The translations under genes and the position numbers were made by a program. The notes below the pieces were generated by a model. That model saw only the letters and a list, made by a program, of their open reading frames with translations, was not told the origin of the DNA and searched no databases. From a bacterium (GTDB lineage: Bacteria > Zixibacteria > MSB-5A5 > GN15 > FEB-12), in NCBI GenBank assembly GCA_030629485.1, contig DAOVOW010000034.1, positions 1 to 10,796 on the forward strand: DNA of 10,796 bases. The letters run 5' to 3'. This document shows, in pieces, positions 1 to 7,064 of the stretch (the first letter of the stretch is position 1; each line of letters begins with the position of its first letter).

Positions 1-2
1 AT

Positions 3-470
3 CGCCCCGAGCGTCATCCCACCAACGTGGAAGTGATGCTGAAGTTCGTCAATTCAAAAGAGGCCGGATTGGGCATGCCGTTGCCGGCAGGACGTGTTCG
101 CCTGTTCAAGGCCGACGATGACGGGTCGGTCATCCTGTTGGGTGAAGACCGCATCAAACACACACCGCGTGATGAAGAAGTCAAGGTCAAGGTCGGCAAC
201 GCCTTCGATGTGGTCGCCGAAGAGCGGCTCATGAGTCAGACGCGCATCTCAACCAAGGTCGAAGATCGACAGTATGTGATCGAGTTGCGAAACCGTAAGG
301 ACTCGGATATCACCGTGAAAGTCGAAAAGAGATTCTACGGTTTCTGGGAAATAACGGAGTCCAGCCTGGCCTATAAGCGTAAAGATGCCAACACTGTTGA
401 ATTTGATGTCCCCCTCAGGGCCGGACAGACGGTAGAACTGGTCTTAGTGGTCCGTTTTACGACAAGATGA
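3..470 (+). CDS. DUF4139 domain-containing protein, C-terminal part (cut by window edge)
   Basis: The open frame enters from the left edge, and only the last 155 residues are visible. They match the C-terminal half of DUF4139 beta-sandwich proteins: a conserved stretch reading roughly NSKEAGLGMPLPAGRVRLFK, then a Gly-Glu-Asp-Arg turn, a His-Thr-Pro segment followed by an acidic DEEV strand, and the typical 'VGNAFDVVAE' strand. The end is a strand-rich module (FDVPLRAGQTVELVLVVRF) just before the TGA stop. The GTG at 27 and ATG at 36 lie inside the conserved fold, so they are not the true start. The biochemical role of DUF4139 proteins is not established; many carry export signals, but the N-terminus is not visible here. 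The next gene has its own promoter, so the two need not share an operon. The family call is firm and the function is open. Confidence 0.85.
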   Translation, partial: RPERHPTNVEVMLKFVNSKEAGLGMPLPAGRVRLFKADDDGSVILLGEDRIKHTPRDEEVKVKVGNAFDVVAEERLMSQTRISTKVEDRQYVIELRNRKDSDITVKVEKRFYGFWEITESSLAYKRKDANTVEFDVPLRAGQTVELVLVVRFTTR

Positions 471-482
471 GCACCCCAGTGG

Positions 483-511
483 TTGACAAGGTGAACAACA
501 GCAGTTACATT
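483..511 (+). promoter_or_regulatory. Probable housekeeping-sigma promoter for the TPR gene
   Basis: A perfect -35 box TTGACA (483-488) is followed by exactly 17 bases and then TACATT (506-511), which matches four of six bases of the -10 consensus. Transcription would begin near 518, about 37 bases before the TTG start. It lies in the 84-bp gap after the DUF4139 gene, where a promoter for the downstream gene is expected. The call rests on sequence match alone. Confidence 0.6.
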
Positions 512-543
512 CTGCCCGACGATGAATGACTGGACGTGTAGAC

Positions 544-549
544 AGGAGG
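544..549 (+). promoter_or_regulatory. Shine-Dalgarno that fixes the TTG start of the TPR gene
   Basis: AGGAGG lies five bases before TTG at 555. An in-frame ATG at 522 has no comparable site, and starting there would place an 11-residue polar leader ahead of the signal peptide. This site therefore decides the start. Confidence 0.8.
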
Positions 550-554
550 TTCTT

Positions 555-1940
555 TTGAAACAGTTGGCAAGATCAATAGTAATCGTAGTCCTGACGACCT
601 TAGTGGCTGGTTCGGCGCTGGCTGGTAAGAGGGCGCGCAAGCTGCCGGTGGATGCTTACATCAAGTCGGCCAAGATCGCTATTATTTCGGGCGATCTGAA
701 TCGTTACCCCGATGCTATCGCCATGCTGGACTCGCTTTTCATGCATTACGGTCCCCATGCTGAAGCCTTGCATTGGATGGGCCAGATCAACGTCGACTAC
801 ATCGAAAAATCTCCGAGTCCGATGGATAAGAAGCCTTACGTTGACAGGATGGTGGCTTATTTTGACACTCTCCATCAGTGTTGCGATAACGACGAGATTA
901 AGAAGAAGTACCGCAAGAACTGCAAGAAGTACATCCAGCACGCCGACTCGATCACAGTCATGTACTGGCGCGAGTTTTACAATGCCGGTGTCGAGCAATT
1001 GACAGTCATGGATGAAATCAGTGATGAAATCGAACTAGCCGAGGATTCGGCCAGTCGCTCCTATCTGGAGGCGAACCTCCAGGCCAATATGGACTCATGC
1101 GTGGCCAACCTGGAACTGGCTATAACCATCGATCCCACCAACCACCAGACCTATATCGGTATTGGCAGCGCGTACGAAAAAACAGGCAACCACGATAAGG
1201 CGCTTGAGTGGCAGGAGATCGGACTTGAGAAGTCACCGGACAACGTCAAGGCTTCCATGTCGTTATCGATCGGTTACACCTATATCAACATGGATCAATA
1301 CTGTGATGCCATCCCGCACCTCAAGAACTATCTCGCGGATAGTACCACCGACACTACCTGGATGTACAACCTGAGCATTTGTTACAATAACTGCGGCCAC
1401 TATGACTCCGCGCTGGCGATCTACGGCGACATTCTTCAGGTTAATCCAAATCACAGTAAGGTACTGAGCGGCGTTGGGCGCTACTATAATGAATTGGCCA
1501 GACGCTCTTCCGATTCGGCCAATTTCTACTCGGACAAAGGGGATGAGTCCCTGAAGCAGGACTGGCTGGCTCGCAAGGATGAGGCGTTTGATTCGTCTCA
1601 CACGTATTACAAAAGGGCATTTCAAGCAAATCCGGACGATGAGTTCATAGCCGATCAGTTCGCGCTGGTCAGTGCCTTGACGGGGCGGTTCGAAGATGCC
1701 GCTGGAGGTTACGCCCGGATTGGCGAACTTCGGCCGACCGATCCGGATAACTGGACCTATCTCGGTGATGTCAATGTTAGCCTCAAACGATTCCCCGAAG
1801 CCATTGCCGCCTACGAGAAGGCCGTTGAGTTCCGGCCGGACAAGGCCGACCTTTGGCAGCAGCTTGCCGACCTTTATCAGAACGAGGGCATGAACAAAAA
1901 GGAAGCTGAGGCCAGAGCTAAATATAAGGCGCTTAAGTAA
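555..1940 (+). CDS. Exported tetratricopeptide-repeat protein
   Basis: The protein has 461 residues. From the TTG start it opens with a clean Sec signal peptide: a basic MKQLARS n-region, a hydrophobic core (IVIVVLTTLVAG) and an Ala-Leu-Ala cleavage site near residue 23. There is no lipobox Cys, so it is probably soluble in the periplasm or secreted. The rest is helical. TPR units are clearest at about residues 178-310 and again at 350-450, the last being the canonical 'RFPEAIAAYEKAVEFRPDKAD' type. An insert of about 40 residues rich in Ser, Asp and Lys separates the two groups. The N-terminal 150 residues are less repeat-like. The mature chain holds seven Cys, including a vicinal pair at 109-110, which is many for an exported scaffold. 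TPR arrays bind peptides or partner proteins, but no partner can be read from the context. The specific role is unknown. Confidence 0.85.
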   Translation: MKQLARSIVIVVLTTLVAGSALAGKRARKLPVDAYIKSAKIAIISGDLNRYPDAIAMLDSLFMHYGPHAEALHWMGQINVDYIEKSPSPMDKKPYVDRMVAYFDTLHQCCDNDEIKKKYRKNCKKYIQHADSITVMYWREFYNAGVEQLTVMDEISDEIELAEDSASRSYLEANLQANMDSCVANLELAITIDPTNHQTYIGIGSAYEKTGNHDKALEWQEIGLEKSPDNVKASMSLSIGYTYINMDQYCDAIPHLKNYLADSTTDTTWMYNLSICYNNCGHYDSALAIYGDILQVNPNHSKVLSGVGRYYNELARRSSDSANFYSDKGDESLKQDWLARKDEAFDSSHTYYKRAFQANPDDEFIADQFALVSALTGRFEDAAGGYARIGELRPTDPDNWTYLGDVNVSLKRFPEAIAAYEKAVEFRPDKADLWQQLADLYQNEGMNKKEAEARAKYKALK

Positions 1941-2017
1941 ACTACCGTCGGTCCATCGGTCCGCCCGGTAGAGCACACCAGGCGGCCGACCGGCGGCGGC
2001 AAATGAAGAATCTCAGG

Positions 2018-2046
2018 GCGGTAGGTGAACACCTGCCGCTTTGTTG
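2018..2046 (+). terminator. Possible terminator or attenuator before priA
   Basis: The arms at 2018-2026 and 2031-2039 form a 9-bp stem with one G-T wobble and a GAAC loop, followed by TTTGTTGTG. It looks like a weak intrinsic terminator for the TPR transcript. It ends only 16 bases before the preferred priA start, which leaves no room for a separate promoter, so a role in tuning read-through into priA is possible. The T tract is interrupted and confidence is low. Confidence 0.35.
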
Positions 2047-2062
2047 TGCGGGGAATACCTGG

Positions 2063-4447
2063 ATGAGCCAAACCGATCGCATAGCCGAGATCGCCGTCTC
2101 GGGGCCGTTATGTCGCACCTTCACCTATCGCATCCCAATTGATATCGATTCTCTTACCCTCGGTCAGCGAGTCTTGGTGCCGTTCGGTCGTACGCGACAG
2201 ATTGGATTCTACATCGGTTGCGGTCGGTCCCAACCCGGCCTTCGTCTCAAAGAGATAATTCGGTCACCTGATTCAGTCAGCTACTTCAACAGCGAACTGT
2301 TTCGGTTTTGTACCTGGGTTGCCGACTACTACCTGGCCAACCCGGCTGATTGTCTGACCGCCGCCCTGCCGGGAGTTTTCAAGAGCACCCGTTCCACACG
2401 CTACCGGTGGCGCACTAACACCGATGAGCTAAGTGATCTGCTGGGACGGCCGGTAAAACCGGGCAGTTTGGTGTCGGCTGAAGCCTTGCGAAGAATCAGA
2501 AGTAAGAAGGGCTTGCTCGGACAACTTCTGGAGCAAGCAGTCATAGAGGAAGACTTTAGCAATCGACTTACTGCGAGGCGACGGACCACCGGCTACCGGA
2601 TGGCTGAGAACGAAGCGTACGAAGAGTTCTTTCGGCGACGCAAGACGACGCCGGAACCGTTTGACGGTATTCGGACGCACTCCGAACTCAAACAGGCGAA
2701 CTGGACCGACTACCTCATCCGTCAGGCTGTTAAGACCGCCGCCTTGGTTCCGGTTTACTATGACGAAGCTGGTCTGGTACTCGATTTCGTGAAGGCACGC
2801 ACCGATGTCGACGGCATCCGACTGAACAACGAGCAGGACCAGGTGGTGGCGCGGCTGAAGGAGCGGTTATCGCAGGGTTTCTCGTGCAGTCTGCTGCACA
2901 AAGTGACCGGCTCCGGCAAGACAATCGTCTACTGTCACCTGTGTCGAAAGGTACTTGACCGGGGCCAAACCGCTCTCGTGCTCACCCCGGAGATTGCGCT
3001 GGCCGGCAGCACTCTTTCGTATTTTCGCGGATTCTTTGGCGACCAGGTGACAGTTATCCATTCCGCGATGACGGAACGCGAGCGATTCGAAAGCTGGCGC
3101 GGTGTCAGATCGGGGCGGTTCAAAATCGTGATCGGACCTCGCTCCGCTCTGTTTGCACCGGTGGCCGATCCGGGACTGATCGTGGTCGATGAGGAGCACG
3201 ACCCATCGTACAAACAGGACAATCCATCGCCACGGTTCCAGGGACGCGATGCAGCCATAATGCGAGCCAGGATCGGCGATATCCCGATCGTGTTAGGAAC
3301 GGCCTCTCCCTCTTTTGAATCGTATCACAATGCCCAGGCGGGACGCTATCAACTTCTGCGCCTGACCAAACGGCCGCGCGGTGCTGCCCTGCCGACGGTG
3401 CGACTGGTCGATATGCGCACCGAGCGTCTGAAAGGCGACCTGCCGTTCTTCTCGTTTGCCCTCAAGCAGCAGATGGAGAAACGGTTCGACAAGGACGAGC
3501 AGGTCATTTTGTATCTTAACCGAAGGGGACACTCGCCTCAAATCAAGTGTGCCACCTGCGGGTATGTGCCGCGCTGCCCTCACTGTCAGGTGAACATGAC
3601 CTTCCACAAGGTCGGACACAAATTGTCATGCCATTATTGCGGTCACATCGAAAGAACACCCGACCGATGTCCTCAGTGCCGGAGCGACAAACTCTTGTTC
3701 CTGGGTGCTGGAACACAGAAGGTAGAAGAGAGCATTCCGCGCCTGCTTGCGTCGGCCCGCGTGGCGCGGCTCGACAGTGACAGCGCCTCAGGGCGCAAAC
3801 GCGCCTACCAGATACTCACTGACTTTGCAGCAAATAAGAGCAACTTGTTGCTGGGGACACAGATGGTGACGAAGGGGTTGGATTTCCCCGGGGTGACACT
3901 GGTCGGCGTGCTTTCGGCTGATCTCAGTATGGACCTGCCGGATTTTCGCGCCTCCGAAAAAACGTTCGCCCGCCTGTTACAGGTGGCCGGCCGTTCGGGT
4001 CGGGTGGCGCCGGGTGAGGTGTTGATCCAGACATACTATCCGGACAGCGAACTCATCGATGACGCTGCGCGACAGGATTACGAATCATTCTACAAACGTG
4101 AAATCGAATTGCGTCGCGCCTTGTCGTACCCACCGTTTTCGCGGCTGGTCAACTTCAGACTGTCATGCAAAGACGAGACCAAACTTGAAAAGACAGCGCT
4201 GGAGTTTCGTGAGCGCTTGTTAGGGCGGATTCAATCAGCCGGTCTGAAAAAGTCGGTGCCTCTGGGTCCGGCCCCCTGTCCGCATTATCGTTTGCGAGGA
4301 AACTACCGGCGACATCTCTTTGTCAAAACGCGCCAGGTTATCAAGTTCGTCAGGATGTTGCGCGAGTGGGAACTGTCCGAACCTCGTTTCAAACTGCCCT
4401 CAACGATCAAGCTGGCCGTCGACGTCGACCCTGACGATATGATGTAG
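2063..4447 (+). CDS. priA: Primosomal protein N' (PriA), replication-restart 3'-5' DNA helicase
   Basis: This ATP-driven helicase recognises abandoned forks and reloads the replicative helicase. The 794-residue protein is complete. The N-terminal 3'-DNA-end-binding domain reads 'IAEIAVSGPLCRTFTYRIP'. The Walker A motif VTGSGKT is at residues 281-287, the DEEH box at 376-379, and a GTASPSFES motif follows. The late helicase motifs include GTQMVTKGLDFP and QVAGRSGR. Between the helicase lobes, eight Cys (496, 499, 505, 508, 523, 526, 536, 539) form the two zinc sites, with the spacing I recall for E. coli PriA. The ATG at 2063 is preferred over the in-frame ATG at 2003. It has GGGGA eight bases upstream, it starts the protein where the family starts, and the upstream extension would cover a hairpin. 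The gene ends facing rplY across a repeat-rich gap. Confidence 0.97.
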   Translation: MSQTDRIAEIAVSGPLCRTFTYRIPIDIDSLTLGQRVLVPFGRTRQIGFYIGCGRSQPGLRLKEIIRSPDSVSYFNSELFRFCTWVADYYLANPADCLTAALPGVFKSTRSTRYRWRTNTDELSDLLGRPVKPGSLVSAEALRRIRSKKGLLGQLLEQAVIEEDFSNRLTARRRTTGYRMAENEAYEEFFRRRKTTPEPFDGIRTHSELKQANWTDYLIRQAVKTAALVPVYYDEAGLVLDFVKARTDVDGIRLNNEQDQVVARLKERLSQGFSCSLLHKVTGSGKTIVYCHLCRKVLDRGQTALVLTPEIALAGSTLSYFRGFFGDQVTVIHSAMTERERFESWRGVRSGRFKIVIGPRSALFAPVADPGLIVVDEEHDPSYKQDNPSPRFQGRDAAIMRARIGDIPIVLGTASPSFESYHNAQAGRYQLLRLTKRPRGAALPTVRLVDMRTERLKGDLPFFSFALKQQMEKRFDKDEQVILYLNRRGHSPQIKCATCGYVPRCPHCQVNMTFHKVGHKLSCHYCGHIERTPDRCPQCRSDKLLFLGAGTQKVEESIPRLLASARVARLDSDSASGRKRAYQILTDFAANKSNLLLGTQMVTKGLDFPGVTLVGVLSADLSMDLPDFRASEKTFARLLQVAGRSGRVAPGEVLIQTYYPDSELIDDAARQDYESFYKREIELRRALSYPPFSRLVNFRLSCKDETKLEKTALEFRERLLGRIQSAGLKKSVPLGPAPCPHYRLRGNYRRHLFVKTRQVIKFVRMLREWELSEPRFKLPSTIKLAVDVDPDDMM

Positions 4448-4484
4448 CGGTCTCAGCCGACAGATCAATTCAACTGTCATACCC

Positions 4485-4720
4485 GTGGGTGTACGACGCC
4501 CACAAGAACACCCCCATCTGCCCCGCCCAAAGCCCTATTCAGCGTGGTGCGCGAGGACGTACACCACGCACGAAACACGAACGAACGTCCGGACCACCTG
4601 ACACCACCATTCCCTGTGCCGTCAGGCGTCTCTGCCTGACGGCTCCTGTGCAAAGGTAACCACGGTGTCGGGCAGGGACACCCGACACCACCATCGGTCG
4701 ACGCCTTTTTCAAGAAGTCC
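4485..4720. repeat. Palindromic repeat patch between priA and rplY
   Basis: This non-coding stretch fills most of the 425-bp gap at 4448-4872. It contains four inverted repeats: 4485-4503 (8-bp arms, one wobble, 3-base loop), 4542-4569 (8-bp perfect arms, 12-base loop), 4618-4643 (10-bp perfect arms, 6-base loop) and 4664-4689 (9-bp perfect arms, 8-base loop). A 16-base direct repeat with one mismatch occurs at 4595-4610 and 4679-4694. The patch ends in TTTTTCAAGAAGTCC (4706-4720), which recurs with two changes, inverted, at 10662-10676. No long reading frame with family resemblance is present. This looks like intergenic REP/MITE-type repeat DNA. After it, 4721-4812 shows only a tandem 7-base repeat (ACGCACA at 4734-4747) and a 7-bp inverted repeat (4719-4725 with 4750-4756). 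Confidence 0.6.
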
Positions 4721-4813
4721 TGAAGCCTCGATCACGCACAACGCACAATCTTCAGGTCGCACGGAGTATGGCGATGGAGATGTGCAAGGCGTTACCAACC
4801 TGCTCGGCACACC

Positions 4814-4845
4814 AAAAGAAAAGGTCGCCGGGGAGACCGGCGACC
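4814..4845 (-). terminator. Rho-independent terminator of the ispE-rplY operon
   Basis: Read on the minus strand, a perfect 9-bp GC-rich stem (arms 4837-4845 and 4823-4831, 5-base loop) is followed by TTTTCTTTT (4822-4814). It starts 27 bases after the rplY stop codon, which is the textbook position and structure. Confidence 0.88.
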
Positions 4846-4872
4846 GTACAGATCAATTCGATGAAGCCTGGG

Positions 4873-5595
4873 TTACTTGCCCTTTTTTCCTTTACCTTTG
4901 CCTTCATCCTTGGATTCTTCTTTGGACTCTTCTTTGGATTCTTCCTTGGCAGCCTCTTCGCCTTCGGCAGTGGCAGCTTCGGCGCCTTCTTCGAGAACCT
5001 CTTCGACCTCTTCGCCTTCGGCGACGGCCTCGGCCTTAACCACTGTCGGCGCGGCGATCACGACGATCGTGCGCTGTTCCGCCGAGAGTATCTGCACTTT
5101 GGGGACCTCGACATCGCGCACATGGATGGAATCACCGATGCCCAAATCTTCCACGTCGAGGACCAACGACTCCGGGATTTCGGACGGCAGACAGGAGATT
5201 TCAAGCTCACGCATGGTAGTTTGCATAATGCCGCCGTCGGTCTTGACGCCACGCGGCGTGCCCTCGAAGAGAATTGGGATCGAGATATGCAGCGGCTTGG
5301 TCATACTGATAGCGTGAAAATCAAGATGCATAATCTTGCTGGTGACCGGGTCACGCTGGATCTCGCGAAGGACGACTTTGTTCTCGTTACCTTCTACATC
5401 CAGATTGAAAATGGTGCCGGCGCCACCTGATGATTTTATGGCGGTCCGGAAGGCTCGTTCCTCTATGGCAATAGGGATAGGCTCCAGATCGGGACCGTAA
5501 ACCACCGCTGGGATGGTACCGGCCATCCGCGACTGTCGGGCGGGGCCTTTACCCAGCGATTCGCGCCGTGAAGCGCTGATGGGGACTTCTTTCAT
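4873..5595 (-). CDS. rplY: 50S ribosomal protein L25 / general stress protein CTC
   Basis: L25 binds 5S rRNA in the central protuberance of the large subunit. The 240-residue protein shows the two-domain CTC form. The 5S-binding L25 domain covers about residues 1-95 (GTIPAVVYGP near 26-35, REIQRDPVTSKIMHLDFH near 77-94). The all-beta CTC domain covers about 100-184 (GVKTDGGIMQ, IPESLVLDVEDLGIGDSIHV). The last 50 or so residues are low-complexity: first Glu/Ala-rich, then a triple KEES unit, then a Gly-Lys end. The DNA under the KEES units is a short tandem repeat of about 12 bp. Start ATG 5595 gives the family N-terminus, but the best Shine-Dalgarno (GAGG at 5612-5609) lies 13 bases away, so initiation may be weak or coupled to prs, 39 bases upstream. 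The pth gene, often next after ctc, is absent here. Confidence 0.95.
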   Translation of the reverse strand: MKEVPISASRRESLGKGPARQSRMAGTIPAVVYGPDLEPIPIAIEERAFRTAIKSSGGAGTIFNLDVEGNENKVVLREIQRDPVTSKIMHLDFHAISMTKPLHISIPILFEGTPRGVKTDGGIMQTTMRELEISCLPSEIPESLVLDVEDLGIGDSIHVRDVEVPKVQILSAEQRTIVVIAAPTVVKAEAVAEGEEVEEVLEEGAEAATAEGEEAAKEESKEESKEESKDEGKGKGKKGK

Positions 5596-5634
5596 AGCAG
5601 CTATTCGACCTCAAGAAATGAATGGTTATATTCT

Positions 5635-6594
5635 CTAACTTGTTAACGGTATCTCCTTGAACAGCGAAGAGACCGACTTTTCATCGAAAATGCGCTTGAT
5701 CGCCTCGGCGATCAGTTCGGCGCAACTGAGCATTTTAAAGGTGTCCGGAAGCGACCGCTGTGACTGATTGATAGAATCCGTTATGATCATCTGCCTGATC
5801 GGCGAATCGCAGATTCGCTGGATAGCATCCCCCGACAGCACACCATGCGTGGCAGCGGCGTAAACTTCCAGCGCCCCGCGCTCTTTCACAAAATAAGCGG
5901 CTGAACAGAGCGAGCCGCCGGTGTCAACCATATCGTCGCGGATCAAAACATTCTTGTCCTTAACGTCACCGATCAGATTCATCACCTTACACTCGTTGGC
6001 CTTGGGACGTCGGTTGTCGACAATAGCCAGATCGGTGTCGAGAGCAGAGGCGGTAGCTCGTGCCAGCTTGATCGAGCCGACATCCGGTGACACCAGGATC
6101 AGATTATCCAGGTTCATGGTGTGGAAATAACGATTGAAGATCACTGATGAGTAAAGATGGTCGTGCGGCAGATCGAAGAAACCCTGAATCTGACTGGCGT
6201 GAAGGTCCATGGTAATGATCCGATCAGCGCCGACCGAGGTCAGCAGATTGGCCACCAGTTTGGCGGTGATAGCTACTCGCGGTCGGTCCTTGCGGTCGGC
6301 CCGGGCGTAACCGTAGTAGGGAATCACGGCCGTGATGCGCATCGCCGAAGCCCGTCGCGAGGCTTCGATGAGCATCAATAGCTCCATCAGGTTCTCGGCG
6401 GGAGCGTTGGTCGGCTGGATAATGAACAGATCGGCGCCCCGGATGTTCTCGTTGATCTGCACGAAAACTTCACCATCGGAGAAAGTCGTCACCGTGCAAT
6501 CGGTGAGTTGCACACCCAGGTGTGAGGCTATCTTCTCAGCCAGCGGTCGATTGGAGCGGCCGGTTACAAGTTTGAGTTCTTCGCGTATGATCAT
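5635..6594 (-). CDS. prs: Ribose-phosphate pyrophosphokinase (PRPP synthetase)
   Basis: The enzyme makes PRPP from ribose 5-phosphate and ATP for nucleotide, His and Trp synthesis. The 319-residue length is typical. Visible family motifs are FSDGE (38-42), PYYGYARADRKDR (92-104), the metal-binding DLH (130-132) in DLHASQIQGFFD, SPDVGS (169-174) and the PRPP-binding DDMVDTGGS loop (220-228). At residue 194, where family members carry the catalytic flexible-loop Lys (Lys197 in Bacillus, in DKRRP), this protein has Asn (DNRRP, codon AAC at 6015-6013); the partner Arg196 is kept. An unusual Arg219 precedes the DD pair. I chose ATG 6594 because GGAAAG (6606-6601) lies six bases upstream and the protein then begins as the family does. 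An in-frame TTG at 6624 would add ten residues across a hairpin and has no ribosome site. Confidence 0.93.
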   Translation of the reverse strand: MIIREELKLVTGRSNRPLAEKIASHLGVQLTDCTVTTFSDGEVFVQINENIRGADLFIIQPTNAPAENLMELLMLIEASRRASAMRITAVIPYYGYARADRKDRPRVAITAKLVANLLTSVGADRIITMDLHASQIQGFFDLPHDHLYSSVIFNRYFHTMNLDNLILVSPDVGSIKLARATASALDTDLAIVDNRRPKANECKVMNLIGDVKDKNVLIRDDMVDTGGSLCSAAYFVKERGALEVYAAATHGVLSGDAIQRICDSPIRQMIITDSINQSQRSLPDTFKMLSCAELIAEAIKRIFDEKSVSSLFKEIPLTS

Positions 6595-6610
6595 AGCTGT
6601 CTTTCCAGGC

Positions 6611-6625
6611 GTTGTCTTAGACAAC
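6611..6625 (-). promoter_or_regulatory. Short perfect hairpin just upstream of prs
   Basis: Seven bases and their exact reverse complement surround a single central base, so a folded form would have six pairs with a three-base loop. It lies between the tRNA 3' end and the prs Shine-Dalgarno and has no T tract, so it is not a terminator. It could mark mRNA processing downstream of the tRNA or shape the prs leader. The function is a guess. Confidence 0.3.
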
Positions 6626-6681
6626 CACGGCGGTCATGCTCGGCCTTTCCTGTCGAGTACTACTGGCTGTCGTGGAATTTA

Positions 6682-6756
6682 TGGCTGGGGCGCCAGGATT
6701 CGAACCTGGGAATGCCAGCTCCAAAGGCTGGTGTCTTACCACTTGACGACGCCCCA
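6682..6756 (-). tRNA. tRNA-Gln (anticodon UUG)
   Basis: The 75-nt gene folds as a full cloverleaf. It has a 7-bp acceptor stem (TGGGGCG with CGCCCCA), a 3-bp D stem GTC/GAC with a GTGGT loop element, and a 5-bp anticodon stem CCAGC/GCTGG around loop CTTTGGA, giving anticodon TTG, which reads CAA and by wobble CAG. It also has a 5-base variable loop and a CCAGG/CCTGG T stem with TTCGAAT. Discriminator G and CCA are encoded in the DNA. It lies 20 bp after spoVG and 87 bp before prs on the same strand, so it is probably excised from a shared transcript. I recall a Gln tRNA next to prs in other bacteria, for example deltaproteobacteria. Confidence 0.97.
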
Positions 6757-6776
6757 GGATATCTTGATCGATCCTG

Positions 6777-7046
6777 TCACACTTTGGCGTGGGCCTCGAG
6801 TTCCGCCTCGTAAGCCTGAAGCACTCTCTCCTCAATCTGGCGACGCATTTCGGTGGTCACCGGGTGCGCGACGTCCTGATGGCTCCCATCGGGCAACCTT
6901 CGACTCGGCATCGCCACGAAGTAACCGTTGTTGCCGCTGATGACTTTCATTCCTCGCACTACGAAGGCGTCGTCAAAAGTGACGTTCACAAAACCCTTGA
7001 GTCGCTCCTCGTTGCGTAGTCTGACCCTAACCTCTGTAATTTCCAC
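6777..7046 (-). CDS. spoVG: SpoVG family nucleic-acid-binding regulator
   Basis: SpoVG proteins are small site-specific DNA- and RNA-binding proteins. They were named for septation and spore cortex phenotypes in Bacillus but are common in non-sporulating bacteria. The 89-residue protein matches along its length: MEITEVRVRL at the start, a 'DDAFVVRGMKVI' strand, and the signature GNNGYFVAMPSRR at 38-50 followed by PDGSHQDVAHP at 52-62. The C-terminal helix runs from about 65 to 87 and is slightly shorter than in Bacillus. It starts with GTG at 7046, with a strong GGAGG five bases upstream (7056-7052). It lies 18 bp after ispE and just before tRNA-Gln, clearly in one operon. Nothing else here suggests sporulation, so a role in envelope or gene regulation is more likely than spore formation. 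Confidence 0.95.
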   Translation of the reverse strand: MEITEVRVRLRNEERLKGFVNVTFDDAFVVRGMKVISGNNGYFVAMPSRRLPDGSHQDVAHPVTTEMRRQIEERVLQAYEAELEAHAKV

Positions 7047-7051
7047 GCTAG

Positions 7052-7056
7052 CCTCC
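7052..7056 (-). promoter_or_regulatory. Shine-Dalgarno fixing the GTG start of spoVG
   Basis: GGAGG read on the minus strand, five bases before GTG 7046, inside the 18-bp gap after the ispE stop. It supports the non-ATG start, which also gives the family's N-terminal sequence. Confidence 0.8.
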
Positions 7057-7064
7057 GCGGGGTT

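Noticed and set aside
1263..1976. 237-residue open frame on the minus strand inside the TPR gene
   Set aside because: It is antisense to a well-supported coding frame, has no recognisable domain, and reads as low-quality hydrophobic/Arg-rich sequence typical of shadow frames in GC-rich DNA.
2003..2062. Upstream ATG start for priA
   Set aside because: It has no Shine-Dalgarno, the added 20 residues do not resemble PriA, and the stretch covers a hairpin.
4485..4720. CRISPR array
   Set aside because: There are palindromes and only one degenerate direct repeat; no regular repeat-spacer pattern and no cas genes.
4768..5430. 220-residue plus-strand open frame with a Phe-rich hydrophobic stretch, which looks like a membrane protein
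   Set aside because: It is the complement of rplY; the Phe/Leu run is just the reverse of the Lys/Glu-rich L25 tail.
6332..6940. 202-residue plus-strand frame crossing the prs start, tRNA-Gln and the end of spoVG
   Set aside because: It overlaps a tRNA and two real genes on the other strand and shows no family resemblance.
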